Assembly (NCBI RefSeq): GCF_030161875.1
Contig: NZ_BSVA01000001.1
Span: 3,162,001 to 3,226,000 of the forward strand
Source of the DNA: Homoserinibacter gongjuensis
GTDB taxonomy: Bacteria > Actinomycetota > Actinomycetes > Actinomycetales > Microbacteriaceae
DNA length: 64,000 bases
Direction: 5' to 3'
In this document: positions 55,871 to 64,000 of the stretch, piece by piece
How positions within the stretch are numbered: the stretch's first letter is position 1
Layout: the number at the start of each line of letters is the position of its first letter
Translations under genes and position numbers: made by a program
Notes under the pieces: generated by a model
What the model saw: only the letters and a program-made list of their open reading frames with translations
Databases searched by the model: none
Told to the model about the DNA's origin: nothing

Positions 55871-57297
55871 ATGACGGATGACTGGGCCGATTTCGGCATC
55901 GACCTGCACCTCGCGCTCGACCCGCGCGACAAGGCCGCGTCGCTGGCCGACGGCATCCGCGACGCCATCCGCGCCGGCCGCCTCCCACCCGGCACGCGGC
56001 TACCGGCCTCGCGCGGACTCGCCGCCGACCTCGGCATCGCGCGCAACACGGTCGCCGAGGTCTACGCCCTGCTCGCCGCCGAGGGATGGCTCGCCGCACG
56101 CACGGGTGCCGGCACCTGGGTCGCGGCGCGTTCGGCACCCGTTCCCGCGCGCCGTCGCGAGGGCCGACCGACCGCGGGGCGCCTCGACCTGCGCGGCGGC
56201 ATCCCCGACGCCTCGAACTTCCCGCGTGCCGAGTGGGCGGCATCCGTGCGGCGCGCCACGCAGACCGCACCCGCCGACGCCCTCGGCTACGTTCCGCCGC
56301 TCGGACTTCCGCAGCTGCAGACCGTGCTCGCCGACTACCTCGCGCGGGCCCGCGGGGTGATCCTCGACCCCGAGCACGTGGTGGCGGGGCGCGGCTTCGC
56401 CGACCTGCTCACGCTCGTGGCCCGGCACCTCGTCGCCCAGGGCGCCCGCACGATCGCCGTCGAGCAGTACGGCCATGCGACCCACCGCGGCGTGCTCGCG
56501 GCCGCGGGGCTGCGGCTCGTGCCGATCCCGGTCGACGACGAGGGAGCCGACATCGCCGCCCTCGAGGCATCCCCCGCGGATGCCGTGCTGCTGACACCCG
56601 CCCACCAGTTCCCGACCGGAGTGCCGCTCTCCCCGCGCGCCGCGTCGCCGTCACGGCGTGGGCGCGGCGCACGGGCGCCCTCGTACTCGAAGACGACTAC
56701 GACGGCGAGTTCCGCTACGACCGCCGCGCAATCGGCGCCCTGCAGGCGCTCGACCCCGAGCACGTGATCTACCTCGGCACCGCCAGCAAGTCGCTGGCGC
56801 CGGCGGTCGGACTCGCGTGGGCCGTCGCGCCGTCGCGAATGCTGCCGGGCCTGCTCGAGACCCGGCGCACCCTGGGTGCGGGCGCCGACGCGCTCTCACA
56901 GCTCGCGCTCGCCGACTTCATCGCGAGCCACCGTTACGACCGCCACCTGCGCCGCCTGCGAGCCGGCTACCGTCGTCGGCGTGAGACGCTCGACGCCTCC
57001 GTCGCGGCGTTCGCGGATGCCGAGCTCCGGGTGAGCGGCCTCGCCGCGGGGCTGCATTGCCTGCTCGACCTGCCGCCGGGCGTGACCGAGGAGGCCGTGG
57101 TGACATCCGCGGCCGCGCGTGGGGTGGCGGTCGAAGGGCTCGGCGACTATGCCGCCGGCGATGCCGGCGACACGCGCGCGGCGATCGTCGTGGGTTACGG
57201 CGCACCGCCCGAACGGCTGGCGGACGAGGCATTGCGCGAGCTGCTCGCGGCGGTAGCGGGCGCCGAGCGCTCATCGTCCGCCGCCACCCCTGCCTGA
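55871..57297 (+). CDS. MocR-type regulator (GntR-aminotransferase fusion, one frame break)
   Basis: An N-terminal GntR winged helix (LADGIRDAIRAGRLPPGTRL, GLAADLGIARNTVAEVYALL) is fused to a type I aminotransferase-like domain with EDDYDGEFRYDRRA and the PLP lysine in GTASKSLAPAVGLAW. The two parts are in different frames because one C is missing in CCCC at 56631-56634; corrected length is 475 residues. It likely regulates the divergent AhpD-like gene or a vitamin B6/amino-acid pathway. Confidence 0.85.
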
Positions 57298-57340
57298 ACT
57301 GCCGCGAGCCGCCGTCAGAGGTAACCCGTAGCATCCCCGC

Positions 57341-57904
57341 ATGGGCCGCATCCGCTTCGACACCGCCGTGACCCTCAACGGCTTCCTCGCCGACGAGCAT
57401 CACTCCCTCTCCTGGCTCTTCGCCGTGCCGGGCTCCGACGACGCCGAGCGCGACATCCCGACGCCCGACGCGGCCGTCGACGTCATGGGCTCGCACACCT
57501 ACGAGTGGCTGCTGCGCGAACTCGACATGCTCGAGCATCCCGAGAAGTGGACGGAGTTCTTCGGCAGCACGCCCGTCTACGTCTTCACGAGCCGGATGCT
57601 CCCCGTACCGGCAGGGGTCGAGATCCGGTTCGTCGACGGCTCGGTGGCGACCGCGCTGCCGGGCATCCGCGAGGCGGCGGGCGACGGCGACATCTGGGTG
57701 ATGGGCGGCGGAGAGCTCGTCGGACAGTTCCTCGACGCGGGGGCGCTCGACGAGATCGCCGTGACGATCGCGCCCGTCACGCTCGAGGGCGGGGCGCCGC
57801 TGCTGCCCCGCCGGCTCGAGTCCGACCGGATGCGGCTGGTCGAGGCCCGCCCGGTCGGCCAGTTCGTGCGCGCGGTGTACGAGGTGCGACCCGCGGCGTC
57901 CTAG
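57341..57904 (+). CDS. RibD C-terminal/dihydrofolate reductase-like protein
   Basis: 187 residues starting RIRFDTAVTLNGFLADEHHS, the usual opening of RibD_C-type reductases. Later IWVMGGGELVGQFLDAGALD and TLEGGAPLLP are the NADPH-binding and closing motifs of the family. Substrate unknown; these proteins are common in actinobacteria. Its stop overlaps the 3' end of the convergent serine hydrolase by 4 bases. Confidence 0.88.
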   Translation: MGRIRFDTAVTLNGFLADEHHSLSWLFAVPGSDDAERDIPTPDAAVDVMGSHTYEWLLRELDMLEHPEKWTEFFGSTPVYVFTSRMLPVPAGVEIRFVDGSVATALPGIREAAGDGDIWVMGGGELVGQFLDAGALDEIAVTIAPVTLEGGAPLLPRRLESDRMRLVEARPVGQFVRAVYEVRPAAS

Positions 57905-59127
57905 CCTGAGCGCGAACCCCTCATCGCCAACGACTCAGCGCCTCCCGCGCTCCCGGATGCCGTGAGCACGGTACGAAGGGCGTCGACAACTCGCGTCGCG
58001 CGGTGATCGTCGATCGCCTCCATCCGGTTGGTCACGAACGCGAACCCGACCTCGTGCGCACGGTCCGCGAACGCGACCTGCCCGCCCGCCCCGTCGTGAC
58101 CGAAGCTCGTCGGCCCCAGATACCGCCGTGCCTCCGAGTCGAGCTGGAAGCCCATGCCCCAGCGCGACCATGGCGGCGGCACCGCGAACACCGGCTCCCC
58201 CTGCGAGACCACCTCGATGCCCCGAGTGACCGTCTCGTCGTCAAGGAGCCGCACGCCGTCGGTCTCCACGACGGTCGCCGACCACACGGCGGCGAGCCCG
58301 CGCGCCGTCGCAATGCCGCCGGCTCCCGGGATCAACGCCGCGCGCACCGCCGGGGCGTTGAACCCTTCTCCCGGCGCGACCAGCTCGGGCGGGAACGCAT
58401 CGCCGAGGGTCATCGCGCGATTCGGCCAATCGATCGCACCGGGTCGTCGAGCCTCAGCCTGCTCACGCGTCAGCCGGGCCAGGCCGTCGCCGACGATCGA
58501 ATCGGAGATCTCGATGGCCGCGTCCTGCGGAACCCCCAGGAGCACCTGCGCCCCGAGGGGCTCCGCGAGCTCCCGCGCGAGCATCTCCCCCGGCGGCAGT
58601 CCCGTCACGCGGCACAGCAGCTCCCCCACCAACCAGCCGTGCGTCAGCGCGTGATAGGCGTGGCCCGAGCCCGGTTCCCACAAGGGCTCCTGCTCGGCGA
58701 GCAGCCGCGTCATCGCATCCCACTCGAGCGCGGTCGCGAGGTCGACGGCCTCGCGCGGGGCCGACAGTCCGGCTCGATGCGCCAGCAGATCCCGCACGCG
58801 GGTCGCGGCCTTCCCCGCCTGGGCGAACTCCGGCCAGTAGGCGGCCACCGGGCGTTCGTAGTCGAGCAGCCCCGCTGCCACGGCGCGCGCCGCGAGGATC
58901 GACATGAGTCCCTTGGTGCAGGAGAAGACCGTCGTGTGGGTATCGCGGGTCCACGTCGTGCCGCGCACCGGATCCGCCACGCCGCCCCAGAGGTCCACCA
59001 CCACCGCACCGCGATGCCGCACGGCGAGCGCCGCCCCGGTGTCGGTGACCTCGAAGGCCGCCCGGAACGCGTCGGCCACCGGTTCGAATCCCGGCGCGAC
59101 GATTCCCTCGATCGTGACCGGGCTCAT
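57901..59127 (-). CDS. Serine hydrolase (class C beta-lactamase/EstB-like)
   Basis: 408 residues, no signal peptide. The nucleophile lies in TVFSCTKGLMS (SxxK), the second motif in HAYHALTHGW (Tyr), and FGHDGAGGQVAFAD holds the third-motif equivalent. Such enzymes act as esterases or amidases rather than lactamases. ATG 59127 overlaps the permease stop (ATGA), so it belongs to the sugar ABC operon and may deacylate the transported compound; that link is inferred. Confidence 0.87.
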   Translation of the reverse strand: MSPVTIEGIVAPGFEPVADAFRAAFEVTDTGAALAVRHRGAVVVDLWGGVADPVRGTTWTRDTHTTVFSCTKGLMSILAARAVAAGLLDYERPVAAYWPEFAQAGKAATRVRDLLAHRAGLSAPREAVDLATALEWDAMTRLLAEQEPLWEPGSGHAYHALTHGWLVGELLCRVTGLPPGEMLARELAEPLGAQVLLGVPQDAAIEISDSIVGDGLARLTREQAEARRPGAIDWPNRAMTLGDAFPPELVAPGEGFNAPAVRAALIPGAGGIATARGLAAVWSATVVETDGVRLLDDETVTRGIEVVSQGEPVFAVPPPWSRWGMGFQLDSEARRYLGPTSFGHDGAGGQVAFADRAHEVGFAFVTNRMEAIDDHRATRVVDALRTVLTASGSAGGAESLAMRGSRSG

Positions 59128-59948
59128 CCCTTCACCGCGCCCTGGAGCAGCGCGCGGATGAACTGCCGTTGGAAGATCAGGAAGACCACGATGGCGGGCG
59201 TGATGATGATGAGCGCGCCCGCGTTCAGTAACGGGATGCTCGAGTAGTACTGCCCCTGGAAGAAGGTCAGCGCGCCGGCCACCGTGCGATCGAGCGGGTT
59301 CGCGACGAGCACGACGGGCAGCAGGAACTGGTTCCAGGTCCACAGGAACAGCAGGATCGCGAGCGCCGACAGTGCCGGTGTCGCCAACGGCAACTGGATG
59401 CGACGGAACTCCTGCCAGATGTTCGCCCCGTCGACACGGGCCGCCTCCGAGAGCTCCGGTGGGACGTTCACGAAGTGGGCACGCATCCAGAAGACGCTGA
59501 AGGGCATGAACAGACCGATGAGCGGGAAGATGATCGCCCACTGGGTGTTGAGGGTGCCCATCGCCTGCGCTTGGTAATAGAGCGGGATGATGAGCGCCTC
59601 GAACGGGATCGTCAGCCCGAGCACGAAGAAGATGAGAACGCCACGGCCGCCCCGCACCCGCAGCGCACCGAGCGCGTAGCCGGCGAGTGTCGCGAACAGC
59701 AGGCTCACGGGCACGACGCCGAGCACGATGAGCACGCTCGACCCCATGAGCCGCCACACATGGCCGACTTCGAAGGCGGTCACGAAGTTGCCCCACTGCG
59801 GATCGGTGGGCCAGCTGAGCCCTGTCGGGTTCCGGTCGGCGGGTTGGAGCGCCGCCGAGAGCATGCTGACCAGCGGTGCGACGGTGAGCACGATCGCCAC
59901 CACGAGCAGCACGCGCCCGAGCAGCAGTTCGGTGCGACTGGTTCTCAT
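59124..59948 (-). CDS. Sugar ABC transporter permease (MalG-type)
   Basis: 274 residues, about six helices. EAA loop: PPELSEAARVDGANIWQEF followed by QLPLATPALSALA. TLAGYALGALRVRGGRG and the C-terminal FIRALLQGAVKG are typical. The start overlaps the stop of the other permease, and the stop overlaps the hydrolase start. Confidence 0.92.
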   Translation of the reverse strand: MRTSRTELLLGRVLLVVAIVLTVAPLVSMLSAALQPADRNPTGLSWPTDPQWGNFVTAFEVGHVWRLMGSSVLIVLGVVPVSLLFATLAGYALGALRVRGGRGVLIFFVLGLTIPFEALIIPLYYQAQAMGTLNTQWAIIFPLIGLFMPFSVFWMRAHFVNVPPELSEAARVDGANIWQEFRRIQLPLATPALSALAILLFLWTWNQFLLPVVLVANPLDRTVAGALTFFQGQYYSSIPLLNAGALIIITPAIVVFLIFQRQFIRALLQGAVKG

Positions 59949-60856
59949 CGGTCGGCCGCCCTCGAGAGTCGTTGGATAGGCAGCACGACGGCGAGCACCA
60001 GCAGCATGAGCACGATGCCGAACGCGGATGCCTGACCTACGTCGCTCTGCGTGAACCCGATCCGGTAGATGAGCAGGCCCGGCACCATGGTCGCGCGCCC
60101 CGGCCCGCCCTGGGTGGAGGTGTAGATGATGTCGAAGCTCGAGAGCGCCGCGATCACGGTGAGCGTCACGAGCACCGCGATCTCCTGCCGGAGCCCGGGG
60201 AGGGTGATCGTGAAGAACTCGCGCCACCATCCGGCGCCGTCGATGCGGATCGCCTCATACAGCGAGGTGTCGATCTTGCCGATCCCGGTGAGGAGCAGCA
60301 CGGTGCACAAGCCCGTCAGCACCCACGATCCGATGAGTCCGACGGCGGGCAGGGCTGTGCCGTAGTCAGCCAGCCACGGCCGGGCGAGGAAGCCGAGGCC
60401 CAGCCAGCCGAACACCTGGTTGACGGTGCCGGTCTGGGCGTACATCCACGCCCACGCGATGCCGGCCGCCGCGAGCGGGATGATCTGCGGCAGGAAGAGC
60501 ACCGTCTGGGAGAGGTTCGAGAACCACCCGGCACGCAACGAGCGGATGAGCGTGGCGAGCACGAGCCCCACGCCCACCGGGATGATCGTGAAGAACGCGA
60601 TGAGGATGAACGCGTTGGTGATCGACCCCAGCAGCGCCTGGTCGGCGAACACCTTGAGGTAGTTCTCGACGCCGACCCAGGTGGCGACGCCCACCCCGTT
60701 CCAGTCGTAGAACGAGTACTGCACACCGAGCGCCAGCGGCCACACGACGAACCCGAGGTAGGCCGCGAGCGCCGGCACGAGCAGCCCCCAGCCGATCAGG
60801 GTGACCCGCCGGGCCGCCGCACGTGCGGTGGCCCGGCGGGCGACGGGGTGGGACAT
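59945..60856 (-). CDS. Sugar ABC transporter permease (MalF-type)
   Basis: 303 residues, six helices. EAA loop: SLYEAIRIDGAGWWREFFTI followed by TLPGLRQ. The start overlaps the binding-protein stop by one base (TGATG). Again no ATPase gene is present, so a shared ATPase is expected. Confidence 0.92.
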   Translation of the reverse strand: MSHPVARRATARAAARRVTLIGWGLLVPALAAYLGFVVWPLALGVQYSFYDWNGVGVATWVGVENYLKVFADQALLGSITNAFILIAFFTIIPVGVGLVLATLIRSLRAGWFSNLSQTVLFLPQIIPLAAAGIAWAWMYAQTGTVNQVFGWLGLGFLARPWLADYGTALPAVGLIGSWVLTGLCTVLLLTGIGKIDTSLYEAIRIDGAGWWREFFTITLPGLRQEIAVLVTLTVIAALSSFDIIYTSTQGGPGRATMVPGLLIYRIGFTQSDVGQASAFGIVLMLLVLAVVLPIQRLSRAADR

Positions 60857-62213
60857 CAGCCGCCGATCTCGCTCTCGTAGAACTTCTGAACGCGCTCCAC
60901 GAACTCCTTGCCGGTGATCTGGCTGGTCACGAGCAGTTGCGACTCGGGAATGATCGAACCCGCGTAGATGCCCGCCGTCGTGTTCGCCATGAAGTCGACC
61001 TGGCCGTTCTCGGCACCGATCGTGGCGCTCATCTCGAGCGCCTGCTCGATGAGCGACCCCGGCTTCACCGACGGCTGCGGCAGCGACGGGTCGCCTCCCG
61101 GCGAGGCGCCCGTGACGTCGACGATGATCTGGCGCGCGGCCGGATCGGTGTGGATCCAGTTCAGGAAGTACACGATCTCGTTGAGGTGCTTCGACTTCGC
61201 GGCGACCGAGAACGAGTTGGCAGCGCCCATCGCCACGTGACCCGCACCCTCCTTCGCGGGCGGCGCGAGGAAGAACGTCACGTCATCCCCGAGAGCGTCC
61301 TGGTAGCTCTGCGCGGCCCAGTTGCCGTTGAAGGTGAACAGGCCCTCCCCTCCGCGAAGCGGCTGACGAAGGTGGCGTAGTCGATGGCGTTGATATCCGA
61401 CGGGAAGTAGCCCGCATCCGCCCATTTGCGGATGAGTTCGGCACCCTCGACGGTGCCCGGCTGGTCGTAGCGTGCGCCGGGCTCGTTGAACATCCACTTC
61501 ATGAACTCGCCTGGATCGACGTACTGGTTCATGGCCGCCTGAACGACGAAGTTGACCACGCCGTCCTTGTCGCCCGCCATGATCGGCAGCACGCCGGCGG
61601 CCTTCGCCGTGGCGAGGTCGGCCTCGAGCTCAGCGATCGTTGAGGGCGGGGCGTCGATGCCCAGCTCGGCGGCGATCTTCGTGTTCATGAAGATGCCGGT
61701 GACCGAGTAGCCGAGACCCAGCTGGTAGAGCGAGCCCGAACCGCGGATGCCGTCGTCGCCCATCCGCAGCGGTGCGAGCTGTGAGGCGGGCCAGGCATCC
61801 CATCCGTAGGCGTCGAAGTACGGGTCGAGGTTGGCCAGCAGGCCGTCCTTCACCGTGTCGCCGATGGTGGGGAGCCGGATGAGGTCGGGCGGCGTCGAGC
61901 TCGCGAGCAGCTTGGGTGCGTTCGCCGTGAGGTTCTGGAACGTGTCGCGCGTGATCTCGAAAGTGATGTTCGGGTGCTGCTTGGTGAACTCCTCGGTCAG
62001 CTTGTCGGTGACCGGGAAGCCGGTCTCGTCGGCGATCACGAGCTTGACGTTCTCGCTCGTGAGCTCGGTGCTGACCTTGGTCGTGTTCGTGTCGGTGGGC
62101 GCGCTGCCGCCGGGGGCGCAGCCGGCCAATGCGACCGCCGTGGCCGCGACCAGTGCGGCGGCCGAGAGGCTCGCACCGCGCATCCGGCGCGAACCTCGGT
62201 TCGTGATTGCCAT
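60856..62213 (-). CDS. Sugar ABC substrate-binding lipoprotein (one frame break)
   Basis: Signal peptide with lipobox VALAGC, then a family-1 solute-binding protein (KLVIADETGFPVTDKLTEEF; LYQLGLGYSVTGIFMNTKIA; EGLFTFNGNWAAQSYQ). The frame breaks at CCCC (61347-61350); restoring one base yields 452 residues. ATG 62213 has GAAGGAG upstream. It leads the operon binding protein-permease-permease-hydrolase, opposite a LacI regulator. The ligand is unknown. Confidence 0.88.
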
Positions 62214-62287
62214 GTCGACTCCTTCGTCGTGGGGGTGACCCGCTGAACCGAACTCCATTCGATCATGGGATCGCGTGGCCTCTGATG

Positions 62288-62307
62288 GTGCTAAATGGGT
62301 TCAGCAC
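62288..62307. promoter_or_regulatory. LacI-type operator in the divergent promoter region
   Basis: GTGCTAAATGGGTTCAGCAC is an imperfect 20-bp palindrome with arms GTGCTnAA and TTnAGCAC, placed between the binding-protein and lacI genes. A further GCTGAACC half-site lies at about 62241-62248. Confidence 0.6.
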
Positions 62308-62400
62308 GGATAAGCTCGCATTTCGAAGCCGAGGTGTCAAGTCCTTGCGGCGGGTCGGCGTCGTCGCCCCCGCTACCATCGGCTCGCGAAAGGAGTCGCG

Positions 62401-63437
62401 ATGGCGCGCAAGAGGGTCACGCTCGCGGATGTGGCGGCCCGCTCGGGTATGTCGATCGCGGCGGCCTCGATGATCCTCAACGGCCGTCCCGACACGCGGC
62501 TCTCCCAAGACGCGCACGACCGCGTGCACGCGGCAGCCCGCGAGCTGGGCTACCGGCCCAATGTCGCGGCCCGCGGCCTTCGCACCGCCAAGACGCACAC
62601 CATCGGCTTCGTCTCGGATGTCGTGGCCACCACCCGCTTCGCGAGCGGTCTCATCCGCGGGGCGCTCGCCGCCGCCGAAGCGGCGGGGCACGTCGTGCTC
62701 GTCGCCGAGACGGGCGGGGAGTCCGCGCGCGAGGCCGAAGCGATCGAGGCCCTCCTCGACCGGCAGGTCGACGGCATCATCTTCGCGACGATGCGCGCCC
62801 GCGAGGTGTTCCTTCCCGAGCTGCCCGACGGCACGCCCGCCGTGATGCTGAACGCCACCAACACCCGCTACCCGCGTTCGGTCCTCCCCGACGAGGAGGC
62901 CGGCGGGCGCGCCGCCATCGAACTGCTCGCGCAGGCGGGCCACCGGCACGACATCGTGCTCGTCGGCCAGAACGACGAGGTCGAACGCGACCTCTTCCGG
63001 TCCGCCACGGTGGCCAGGCGCGTCGCCGGCATCCGGGGGCGATGGCTCAGCACGGGCTCAAGTTCGCGCGCGAGGAGTCGATCTGGGAGTGGGAGCCCGA
63101 GAACGGCTACGACGCCGTCTGCCGCCTGCTCGACGACGGGGTCATGCCCCGCGCCCTCGTCTGCATGAACGACCGTGTCGCCTTCGGTGCCTACCAGGCG
63201 CTCGGCGAGCGTGGCATCCGGATCCCCGAGCAGGTGTCGATCGTCTCGTTCGACAACGACGAGGTCGCGTCGTACCTGCGTCCCGGCCTCTCGACCATCG
63301 CGCTGCCGCACGAGGCCATGGGTCGTGCCGCGGTCGAGTTGCTGCTCTCGGGCGACGAGCGGCCACGTGAGATGCTGGTGCCCATGCCGGTGATCTCGCG
63401 CGCCTCGATCGGCGCTCCGGCGAGGTCGCTCCCGTGA
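62401..63437 (+). CDS. LacI-family regulator (one frame break)
   Basis: DNA-binding domain VTLADVAARSGMSIAAASMI and hinge NVAARGLRTAKTHTIGF, then a sensor domain. One G is missing in GGGGG at 63035-63039; restored length is 345 residues, with VCMNDRVAFGAYQALGERGI and VSIVSFDNDEVASYL in the second part. GAAAGGAG precedes the ATG. It should control the divergent sugar operon through the palindrome at 62288. Confidence 0.87.
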
Positions 63438-63447
63438 GGTGGCACGC

Positions 63448-64000
63448 GTGAGCGCACGCGTGGTGGTGATCGGCGACGCCCTCATCGACGAGCTCGTCGG
63501 CGACGAGGGCACCACGCATCAGGTGGGTGGCTCGGCGCTCAACGTGGCGGTGGGCCTCAGCATCCTGGGGGTGCCGGCGAGGCTCGTGGCGATGATCGGC
63601 GACGACGTCGACGGTGCGCTCATCCGAGGGCACCTCGCCGACTTCGGAGTCGAGCTGCTCCCCACCATCACACCCCTCGGCACGGGCGTCGCCCGCTCCG
63701 AACGGGCCGACGGCGAGGCCCATCCGAGCTTCAGCGATTCCCTCGTGGGCCGCCGCATCGACTTCGACGACACCCAGCGTGCCGCCATCGCGGAGGCCGA
63801 CGTCGTCGCGGTCAGCGGCTTCCCCTTCGATGCCCCTGCCCAGGTGGAGTTGCTCGAGCGCGCAGTCGCGGGTCGTCCGCACGTGGCTGTCGACCCGAAC
63901 CCCCGCCTCGGTCTGCTGCGCGATGCCGACGCGTTCCGGCGCGCCCTCGAGGGCTTCGGCGGCCTCGCGCAGCTCATCAAGCTGAGCGACGACGACATCG
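63448..64000 (+). CDS. PfkB-family sugar kinase (3' end outside window)
   Basis: The visible 184 codons begin at GTG, 10 bases after the LacI stop. VVVIGDALIDELVGDEG and the first PfkB signature region HQVGGSALNVAVGLSILGVP are clear, then VDPNPRLGLL in the core. The C-terminal catalytic GAGD motif lies beyond the window. It probably phosphorylates the monosaccharide released from the imported compound. Confidence 0.88.
   Translation, partial: MSARVVVIGDALIDELVGDEGTTHQVGGSALNVAVGLSILGVPARLVAMIGDDVDGALIRGHLADFGVELLPTITPLGTGVARSERADGEAHPSFSDSLVGRRIDFDDTQRAAIAEADVVAVSGFPFDAPAQVELLERAVAGRPHVAVDPNPRLGLLRDADAFRRALEGFGGLAQLIKLSDDDI

Overview
The window is high-GC actinobacterial DNA. Frequent GGATGC/GCATCC codon pairs, many GTG starts, stop/start overlaps of the ATGA type and a dispersed hairpin repeat (TGGTTGAGGAGC ... 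GTCTCGAAACCA) point to the family Microbacteriaceae. This is an inference from style and gene families; no rRNA or other taxonomic marker is present.

Layout. 0-2.5 kb: 3' part of a Ser/Thr kinase-GAF gene, a nitronate monooxygenase and a small zinc ribbon. 2.6-8.5 kb: a complete cellobiose-type uptake and hydrolysis operon (solute-binding lipoprotein, two permeases, GH1 beta-glucosidase, LacI regulator) behind a promoter whose -35/-10 spacer is filled by one of two 18-bp palindromes of the CebR type. 8.5-11.9 kb: hairpin repeats, a higBA toxin-antitoxin pair, a decayed TspO-like gene, small hypotheticals and an SPFH protein. 11.9-44.6 kb: an accessory, defence-type island, mostly on the minus strand and in places visibly richer in A/T. 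It holds an unknown protein, Mrr nuclease, NERD-helicase, IS3 remnants, a subtilase/AAA+ pair, a three-gene restriction-modification cassette (GIY-YIG-helicase plus two adenine methylase subunits), DUF4238, a DUF2075 remnant, a helicase/PLD/DUF6361 trio, and a six-gene operon built on a large tubulin/FtsZ-like protein with a vWA membrane protein, a coiled-coil membrane protein and a terminal secreted HNH nuclease. A DUF3800/HNH chimera with a structured leader RNA closes it. 44.8-64 kb returns to ordinary chromosome: MFS/MarR, TetR/ABC exporter, DUF4192, hydrolase/GbsR, DUF222-HNH, two CrcB fluoride channels, AhpD-like protein, MocR regulator, a RibD-like reductase, and a second sugar ABC operon with serine hydrolase, divergent LacI regulator and PfkB kinase.

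A window-wide feature governs interpretation. At least sixteen otherwise well-conserved genes are interrupted by single-base frame breaks, nearly all in short G or C runs, and restoring one base per break gives one in-frame protein each time. I read most of these as homopolymer under-calls in the assembly, and give such genes at full span with the break position noted.

The most interesting locus is the tubulin-like/vWA operon at 33.2-43.9 kb. It resembles the proposed FtsZ-like membrane-remodelling systems, but here it sits inside a defence island, ends in a secreted nuclease gene, and is bracketed by two related HNH genes.
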